From Persicaria tinctoria (lineage: Eukaryota > Streptophyta > Magnoliopsida > Caryophyllales > Polygonaceae), in NCBI GenBank assembly GCA_037127255.1, contig JBANSL010000018.1, forward strand, positions 11,381,175 to 11,445,174: DNA of 64,000 nucleotides, read 5' to 3'. This document shows, piece after piece, positions 58,501 through 64,000 of the stretch. The notes under the pieces were generated by a model. It worked only from the letters and a program-made list of their open reading frames with translations, was not told the origin of the DNA and made no database searches. Position 1 is the first letter of the stretch; each line of letters starts with the position of its first letter. Position numbers and translations under genes: made by a program.

Positions 58501-58955
58501 CGATAGTGTTGTAGGAGATCGTCGCGATTGGTCCACGTCTGGGATGTAGCAAATTCGGGAGTGTAATCGCGGTACTACTGGTTACGGGCCTGATCGTCCT
58601 GACCGTCTTCCGGCATCGAATCAGCCTGCTCCTCCAGTGGTAGCTGCCAGCATGCAAACAGTGCATATATATTACGTGACCCATTCATGGTTTCCGTCTG
58701 CTCTACTTCAGAACCTAATTTATTCCCCTACATTTAAAAACCGGTACCTATATCTTGGTTTCCATTCCATATGATTCCACTACCTATATTCTGGTTATTC
58801 CACTACCTATATTCTACCTACAACGACATTCCAAATGATAAACATTAATCACATACCGGAAGACGAGGTGGTGGTGAGTTATCGGCCATTGGCGTCGTGG
58901 TAGGTGCTTCCTCCCCTGGGCTTGAAGGTCGTCGACTGGTGTCGTCGTTAACCAT
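55523..58955 (-). pseudogene. FAR1-type MULE transposase fused to an OTU protease domain, broken
   Basis: Modelled exons on the minus strand: 58955-58857, 58643-57838, 57763-57260, 57169-55764 and 55681-55523, with GT-AG junctions and consistent phases. In order: a FAR1-like zinc/DNA-binding region (TWTNRDDLLQHYRG, VLTIKRSWGS, GCPFALSG), the MULE domain with its acidic triad (VVLVDSTYR, NVVVTDRELG, RVEAAHSVLKK), a partial SWIM finger (GLPCTH), two RG-rich linkers and an OTU domain (VAGDGHCGYRSLA with Asp/Cys; YHFIP with the His; GSPLPPVYVTW). Total length is 3n+1, about 990 codons. Defects: TAG at 58577-58575, TGA at 57066-57064, TGA at 56160-56158, and one extra base in an AAC run near 55775-55785 that puts the His box out of frame. 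The stops fit C-to-T changes of CAG or CGA. An intact protein would cut and join element ends in the nucleus; the OTU part would be a deubiquitinase-like protease. Confidence 0.87.
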
Positions 58956-59029
58956 ATTAGAAAATGACCGTTGATGAGGTGTGAGGGGATTGGATGCATT
59001 CCAACGGAGAGCGGGTGACTTCTTATACA

Positions 59030-59225
59030 GTAACACCGCATGCCTATGTGGTGGTTCCAGATGACCGTTGGTGTTGAATTATTTGAATTTGCGGGCCCAC
59101 CGCATAGGTGCACAGTGCAATGGACACCGTTTAGGTCTGCGGTATCTCACCGCATAGGTATACGGTGAACAACCGTATAGGTACACGGTGAACCACCGTG
59201 TACCGCATGCCCATGCGGTATGTAT
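59030..59225. repeat. Palindrome cluster upstream of the transposase gene
   Basis: It includes ACCGCATGCCTATGTGGT, ACCGCATAGGTGCACAGT, ACCGCATAGGTATACGGT, ACCGTATAGGTACACGGT and ACCGCATGCCCATGCGGT, about 75 bases upstream of the modelled transposase ATG. It could act as promoter or transposase binding sites. Confidence 0.8.
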
Positions 59226-59274
59226 CTATATATACCCCCATGGCCGGTTCGTGACATTTGCCGTGGCGGAAAAG

Positions 59275-59366
59275 CGATGATAATCTGTGCGAACTAGTCA
59301 TGGCCAAAAATTTGTGTCTTTAGATCAAAATTTTTGACCCTTGACTAGTTTGCACGGGTTATATCG
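59275..59366. repeat. MULE hairpin 1
   Basis: An imperfect hairpin with about 38-bp arms: CGATGATAATCTGTGCGAAC and onward pairs with the complement ending GTTTGCACGGGTTATATCG. The loop region contains TTTGTGTCTTTAGATC. Several mismatches are G-T, pairable as RNA. Confidence 0.85.
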
Positions 59367-59421
59367 TTTCGTCTCATAAATTAAATAAAATCCGTATGTA
59401 TGTTTTTTTCATGGCTCAATA

Positions 59422-59513
59422 GCGATGATAGCCTAGGCAACATGCCACGGCCGGCGATTTGTGTCTTTTGATTGAAATCGCTGGCCGCTGGCATGTTGCT
59501 CGGGTTATATCGC
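59422..59513. repeat. MULE hairpin 2
   Basis: Same length and architecture as hairpin 1: base GCGATGATA/TATATCGC and loop TTTGTGTCTTTTGATT. The stem core differs completely (GGCAACATGCCA with CGGCC-GGCGATTT) yet still pairs almost perfectly. Confidence 0.87.
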
Positions 59514-59551
59514 TTCGATATGGGGTTATGTAGCTTCGATCTAATAAAATG

Positions 59552-59643
59552 CAATAGTTATCGGCAGGATAACGTGAAAGACGTTGTGATAGTACACATG
59601 TACGTCCATAACATCTTTTATGTTATCCTGCGGATGACTATTG
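59552..59643. repeat. MULE hairpin 3
   Basis: About 44-bp arms (CAATAGTTATCGGCAGGATAA pairs with the arm ending TTATCCTGCGGATGACTATTG) around ACAT. Most mismatches are transitions that would be G-U pairs in RNA. Confidence 0.83.
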
Positions 59644-59670
59644 ATCATCCAAACAAAACTGTAAATGCTT

Positions 59671-59920
59671 CGGAAACGTACCGGTACGGGTACACCGTCA
59701 TCTTCGTCCGTCATCGTAGTGGGCGTCTAAATTACATCTGTCAAGGGAGAATGAACCTCTTACAAGAGGACGAAGCTGGGAACTTTCGTCGGAACTCACG
59801 ACGGAATCTCTCATCTTCGCACTTTTATAAGAGGCTCGCTCTCCTTCGACCGATGGAATTTGGATGACCAACTCCGATGGCGGAAGAAGATCATGATGTA
59901 CCCGTGCCGGTATGTTTCCG
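59671..59920. repeat. MULE hairpin 4 (long foldback)
   Basis: 250 bp with arms of roughly 110 bases: CGGAAACGTACCGGTACGGG and onward pairs imperfectly with the arm ending CCCGTGCCGGTATGTTTCCG. A long imperfect foldback resembles a young MIRNA-type inverted duplication. No mature small RNA can be assigned by eye. Confidence 0.75.
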
Positions 59921-59929
59921 CACTTTTTT

Positions 59930-60062
59930 GAACACCGCATATCAATGCGGTGACGCATACCGTATAGATATGCGGTGACCCACCGCTTACACATGCGGTA
60001 ACGTATACCGCATATCTTGTATACCGCCTAGATATGCGGTATAATTCTCGCATATAACGCGA
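59930..60062. repeat. Palindrome cluster between hairpin 4 and the possible plus-strand gene
   Basis: It includes ACCGCATATCAATGCGGT, ACCGTATAGATATGCGGT, ACCGCTTACACATGCGGT and ACCGCCTAGATATGCGGT. It lies about 50 bases upstream of ATG 60114. Confidence 0.85.
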
Positions 60063-60113
60063 CATGATTTCCCGCTATAAATTACCGCCGTGCGATGTCG
60101 TGATTATTACAAC

Positions 60114-60466
60114 ATGGCGGCTGGTAATACACCAAGACCTTTCTTCTCAGTCTCAGGGAGCGGACCGAGGGATTTTTTCTGGTGGGTAGAAGACGTCTCG
60201 CTGACACAAATATTGGTAAGCCCCATTCTGTCGTCTGACATATAATTCACAATGTTCCGAACTCACTAAGTACATCTTAAAAATTGCAGCCTCTGCCTTC
60301 CAACTTCGAAGAAGAATACGGGCTGGCCGGCGTCGAAAGAATAACGCTGACTAATGGGGTAGGGAGGAGAGGCACCAGCATCCGGTCGACTGCACCACTG
60401 GGTCATCCGTGTGGTCAGACATCAAGGCCAGCTCAATCTGCACCAGACTCTGATATGTCTCTATAG
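60114..60466 (+). CDS. Possible small two-exon plus-strand MULE gene, unknown product
   Basis: Exon 60114-60215 (MAAGNTPRPFFSVSGSG, FFWWVEDVSLTQIL) and exon 60290-60466 (PLPSNFEEEYGLAGVER and onward), joined by a GT-AG intron ending in TTGCAG, phase 0; 92 residues. The last 116 bases overlap the 3' exon of the minus-strand gene, so at least the C-terminal part may be spurious. No domain is recognised. Confidence 0.33.
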
Positions 60467-61332
60467 ACGACTGGGACGTGTGCCCCAAACCGTCACTCTG
60501 GTCAACACGTGACTGAGAAGATGGCCCAGTATCAGCTCCTACCGTCTCAGTATCCCTCTCCGGAGGATCCACTACATCCTCCAACGTCTGGGTCTCCCTG
60601 ACGGCAGCCTCGGTATCATCATCTACCGCGTCGCTATCCGTCTCCATCGGAACTGATACACCCTCCAACGTCTGCCTCTCCCTAATGGCAGCTCTCCTAG
60701 CAGATTGTAAAACTACCCTCTCTCCCAAATTTCTCGACAACACAAACTGTGTAAATTAAAATATATTTGTCAGAATCCTATCGCTCAATTACAATACTAT
60801 ATCGTATGACTGTCTAAATGTGGCAAGATTTTCGTAAGGTTTATTAATGATATCATCTTAATACTAACAATTCATAAGAAAACATAAATATATACTTATT
60901 CGAGTTCAATTTCCCTACACCTAGTATTTGTCAGAATCCTATGGCTCGAATACGATACTATATCGTATGACTGACTAAATGTTGCAAGATTTTCCAAAGG
61001 TTTATAAATGATTTCAACCTAATACTATCAATTCCTAAGAAAACAGAAATATATACTTATTCGATATCAATTTCCCTACACCTAGTAACAATTTTAACAT
61101 ACCGTAGGCTGTGGCTGTGTCTCCAGCGGTGGCGGTACATCTGTCGTCCTCCGCCTCTGTATAGTGGGTTCCGGCTACATTATATATAACAATGAAATGT
61201 TAACACTATTTCCTTCAAATTAAAAAATAAAGCAAATTGATTATCATAAACATTAAATGTTACCTGTAACGGATGTCTCCGAAAAGGACCGACATCATCA
61301 GCCGCGGCTTTTCCACGATTGTCTTTCACCAT
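60351..61332 (-). CDS. Second MULE gene, unknown acidic protein with an internal repeat
   Basis: Three minus-strand exons: 61332-61264 (MVKDNRGKAAADDVGPF), 61174-61103 (Pro/Arg-rich) and 60746-60351. GT-AG junctions are all phase 0; the product is 178 residues. The third exon holds two copies of a roughly 28-residue unit, AAIRERQTLEGV and AAVRETQTLEDV, each followed by an acidic Asp/Thr-rich tail. No catalytic motif or known domain is visible. Its place beside the transposase gene recalls the accessory mudrB gene of maize MuDR, but I see no sequence similarity and the orientation differs (same strand as the transposase gene, not convergent). Accessory transposition protein, captured host gene or chance ORF all remain possible. 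Confidence 0.5.
60765..61088. repeat. Tandem duplication in an intron of the second MULE gene
   Basis: TATTTGTCAGAATCCTAT through TTCCCTACACCTAGTA occurs twice, about 60765-60929 and 60930-61088, unit about 160 bp, with roughly ten percent divergence. Confidence 0.85.
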
Positions 61333-61524
61333 CTCAAAACCCGGGTACAAAGTGGTGGTAGATATAGGGACGGGGAATGGACGAAACCAAAAGTGGGGCT
61401 CGGAAAGAAAGGAATGGGAGAAGATACGAGTCGGGCTCGGAAAGAAAGGAATCGGAGAAGATTCGGTGTGTCGGAGAACTGGGCCCCCCACGCCTATTTA
61501 TAATGGGCCCCCAACGGTAACAAA

Positions 61525-61870
61525 TCATACCGCATCTCCATGCGGTATTTTGTTACCGTTGTGGCAACGGTAAAAAAATACCGCATGGAGATGCGATATG
61601 TTTTTTACCCAAATTTCAAAAATATACCGCATACCCATGCGGTATGTTCGTACCCAAATTTTCAATATTTTAAAAACCACCGCATACCCATGCGGTGGGT
61701 TTCGGATAACTTCGACCCAACCGGATTATCGTATTACGGACTCCGTTTTCACCTAACCCACCGCACGTACATGCGGTGTTTTTATACGGTCAAAAGACAT
61801 ACCGCATGTACATGCGGTATGTCGGGCTAAAATTTGATTAAGTCACCGCATCCCTATGCGGTGGATTTGC
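61525..61870. repeat. Right cluster of ACCGCAT-N4-ATGCGGT palindromes
   Basis: Seven copies: CCGCATCTCCATGCGG, CCGCATGGAGATGCGA, CCGCATACCCATGCGG twice, CCGCACGTACATGCGG, CCGCATGTACATGCGG and CCGCATCCCTATGCGG. The GGTGGGTTTCGGATAAC beside one copy matches GGTGGGTATCGGATAAC in the left cluster in the same orientation. Confidence 0.92.
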
Positions 61871-61911
61871 GGTGTAAATAGTAAAAATTAGCGGTGTACA
61901 TATCATACCCC
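61834..61911 (-). repeat. Right terminal inverted repeat of the MULE
   Basis: On the minus strand it reads GGGGTATGATATGTACACCGC, then TAATTTTTACTATTT and so on, matching the left end. The 9-bp duplication starts at 61912. Confidence 0.88.
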
Positions 61912-61920
61912 ATATTGAAA

Positions 61921-62431
61921 TTTACTTGTTTGGATTGATTATATATTTTTATGTGTTGAGATTGGATACAACAATTGAAATTGAAATTGAGATTTAGTTG
62001 GGATTGAGAATTTGTTTGAATTGAAATTAGGTCCCTCGCAGTAAACAAATTTGGTAAACTTGTAAACAAATCTTATCTATAATAAACAATCGTATCCATA
62101 TCTATTTTTTTTAATTTTAAAATGATAAAAAAAATATAATTTAAGGGTATTTAGGTAAAATCCACCCTAAAAAGGTATAATTACTAAAAAGAAAAACTAA
62201 AGAGTATAGTTACCAAAAAAACTGTGAAAAGGGTATATTCTCTTAAATTTTCACAAAAAATTACATATTTGTTTATTATAATAAGAGTTCTGTTAATGAA
62301 AAATATTTATACATGTAAAATTAAGTCTATCCAATTTTTATTTTCCAGATTCTTTCCTCCATATTAGCAATATGTGTTTGAAAATTGCAAACTATTTTAT
62401 TTTCTGATCTAGGGAACTTTCTTAGAACAAT
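61921..62431. other. AT-rich flank, no gene
   Basis: Low-complexity TTGAAATTGAAATTGAGA-like sequence near 61970-62020. Otherwise nothing is recognised. Confidence 0.5.
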
Positions 62432-62432
62432 A

Positions 62433-62657
62433 CTCCCTCTATCTAAAACGTAAGATTTTTTACTTTTCAACACGTATTTTAAGGAGCTAAAAATTATATA
62501 AAATATTAATTTTTAATTATATTTTAAAAAATAAATTTAATATTTATTATTAATAAGTATTTAATCTAAATAAATAAATAAATAATAATATTTTATATAG
62601 TTTTAAACTCATTAAATTACGTATTGCAAAGGCAAACATCTTATATTTTTTTTATCG
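62433..62657. mobile_element. Degenerate Stowaway-like MITE
   Basis: Left CTCCCTCTATCTAAAACGTA. Inner words AAGGAGCTAAAAATTATATA and ATATAGTTTTAAACTCATTAAA face each other and resemble those of the MITE at 13450-13684. The right end is decayed. Confidence 0.5.
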
Positions 62658-62808
62658 GAAAAAATTCTTGCTGATCGAGCTTGGAAAACCAAAAACTTGA
62701 TTAGATTGAAGGGTGATTTTGGTACTTTGCCTTTTTTGAATATTCAATTGGGCACTTAGGCCCTAAATCAATTTAATTAGTTTTGCCCTAGACCCATTCC
62801 CAATAGAG

Positions 62809-62886
62809 TGGGTTGGTCAATGGTCAACCGTTTGACCATTGACCGGTCAACGGTTGACCATTGACCGGTCAACGTTGACCAACCCA
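62809..62886. repeat. Palindromic cluster of nine TTGACC (W-box core) motifs
   Basis: TGGGTTGGTCAA at the left and TTGACCAACCCA at the right enclose repeated GGTCAACGG/TTGACCATTGACCGG units. Five TTGACC read on the plus strand and four (GGTCAA) on the minus strand within 78 bp. TTGACC is the core bound by WRKY factors. No downstream gene is visible, so a regulatory role is unproven. Confidence 0.7.
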
Positions 62887-62889
62887 TTT

Positions 62890-63320
62890 TGATGCCAACT
62901 TTTTTTTTCCAGTGATGCCATATTTTACCGTTTTGATGCCAAAATTTTACTATATTTTATTTTCACTTTGATGCCATTTTTCTAATGAAATGATTGGATA
63001 ACACTTTTTTAATGTCACTTTTTTTAAACATTGATGACATTTTTTGTTTACAGTAATGTCACGTTGATCATTGATGCCATTTTTTTTACTGTTAACGTCA
63101 GATGCCACTTTTTTTTATGTCAATTTTTTGATGATATTTTTTTTACCGTGATGCCATATTTTTGATGATATTTTTTCAAAGTAGTATTTTGATGACATTT
63201 TTTTTCTTTAATGTGATACAAATTTTTCAAAATGGTATTTTGATGTCATTTTTATAATGTAATTATTTGATGCCATTTTTTTTAATCAAATCGATTGATG
63301 CCACATGTTTTTAATTTAAT
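62890..63320 (+). repeat. Degenerate GATGCCA/T-tract repeat
   Basis: TTGATGCCA followed by a T run recurs roughly every 20-45 bases, with variants GATGACAT, AATGTCA and GATGATAT; about fifteen recognisable units. No open frame. Confidence 0.6.
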
Positions 63321-64000
63321 CAATTGTATATCGATTTATTTTCATCGATTATACTTTCATTCACTGATGATACGTTTGTGATTACACTCCATTGATGCAA
63401 TCACTTGTGGTGACATATTCATTAAATTTTTATTCATGGATGACATTTGTTATTACGCTTCATTAATCACAATTATTTATGGTGACAATTTTATATAATT
63501 GATGACATAAGAGCTTAAAACGTGGAATCAAAATATTGTCACCTTATTGCACATATAAAAATACAAAGTCTTTGAAACTACGACATTAATATTGGTTGTA
63601 TACGTAAAAACACCTATTATAACATGTCATCAACTAAAAAAAATGCATCAATGTAAGTAATATAATGCGGAATCAATAAAATATAGGGTCAACCACTTCG
63701 GGGGTTACATATTACCTTCAGGATATGTGAATACTTCACAGGGGCAAAATATGCATCCCTGAAAGTTTTAGGCCGCTTTATGTATTTATATAAAATATAG
63801 GGCCAATATGTAATTTTTAAAAAGTTCGGGCCGGTTTCGTGATTTATTAGGAATCACAGCACAAACCCTTCTTCTTCCCCGTTGGAAAGTTGCAGAGATG
63901 CGCGGCCACCCACGCGTCTGGCAGATCCGAGTCCCAGCAGCCCTCGTCGACCGCCGCCACCCCAGATCCGAGTTCCTCCGGCCACCCACACCACAGATCC
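63321..64000. other. Right edge: AT-rich DNA then GC-rich sequence
   Basis: 63840-64000 becomes GC-rich and contains CAGATCCGAGT at about 63921 and 63962 and CAGATCC at the very end. It resembles a plant 5' UTR or gene start running out of the window. Nothing can be named. Confidence 0.35.

Larger units (their letters stand above)
54885..61911 (-). mobile_element. Mutator-like element (MULE) with FAR1-MULE-OTU transposase
   Basis: 7,027 bp, flanked by a perfect 9-bp duplication ATATTGAAA (54876-54884 and 61912-61920). Terminal repeats pair CACCGCTAATTTTTACTATT (left, from about 54899) with the same word on the minus strand at the right end. Contents: a minus-strand transposase-OTU gene (55523-58955), four hairpins (59275-59920), a possible plus-strand gene (60114-60466), a minus-strand second gene (60351-61332) and many ACCGCAT-N4-ATGCGGT palindromes. 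Coding damage is limited to three stops and one extra base, so the element became defective recently or depends on another copy. Confidence 0.93.

Noticed and set aside
54940..61870. Repeated palindromes with variable centres looked CRISPR-array-like
   Set aside because: Spacing is irregular, repeats are palindromic and degenerate, the genome is a plant, and the repeats lie inside a delimited MULE.

Overview
The window is nuclear DNA of a flowering plant. It carries intron-containing plant genes (succinate dehydrogenase subunit 5, a BKI1-type brassinosteroid regulator, ribosomal protein eL43, a COQ10 homologue, a DUF829 protein and a COR27/COR28-like gene), a nuclear tRNA-Arg, AT-rich intergenic DNA, and plant transposon families (Ty1/copia, Stowaway, Tourist, hAT, Helitron, Mutator-like). 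Gene content and intron style suggest a eudicot. I cannot name the species.

Layout. 1-2000: last four visible exons of a COR27/28-like gene (+). 2000-5600: a tRNA-derived SINE, a truncated minus-strand copia element with a hAT MITE inside its gag, and a LINE 3' fragment. 7023-13923: a three-level nest, in which a full-length copia element with identical LTRs sits inside one Stowaway MITE and carries a second Stowaway MITE in its own 3' LTR. 14774-16988: COQ10 (+). 18674-18746: tRNA-Arg(CCT). 21063-21845: BKI1-like gene (-). 22-29 kb: AT-rich DNA with MITEs, a defective hAT element and an RNase H-type LINE relic. 29.3-29.9 kb: a broken methyltransferase-like fragment. 30101-32859: seven-exon DUF829 gene (-). 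35548-36025: eL43 (-), with a telo-box and a site II motif upstream. 36.6-42.5 kb: a Helitron cluster with RPA-like relics and a multiplied terminal segment. 43295-45757: SDH5 (-). 47066-52776: a second copia-type element with nearly identical LTRs but no intact coding region. 53774-54595: a hAT MITE with a perfect 8-bp target duplication, inserted in a SINE.

54885-61911 is the most unusual part: a 7.0-kb Mutator-like element bounded by a perfect 9-bp target duplication. It encodes a FAR1/MULE-type transposase joined to an OTU cysteine-protease domain, damaged by three in-frame stops and one extra base. It also holds a second three-exon gene of unknown function, a possible small gene on the opposite strand, about 20 copies of a palindromic ACCGCAT-N4-ATGCGGT motif near both ends and in the middle, and four consecutive long hairpins. 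Two of these hairpins share loop and base sequences while their stem cores differ completely yet still pair.

The last 2 kb hold a degenerate Stowaway-like MITE, a 78-bp palindromic cluster of nine TTGACC (W-box core) motifs and a degenerate GATGCCA/T-tract repeat. Host genes make up only a small part of the window. Most of the structure comes from successive transposon insertions, whose order can be read from the target duplications.
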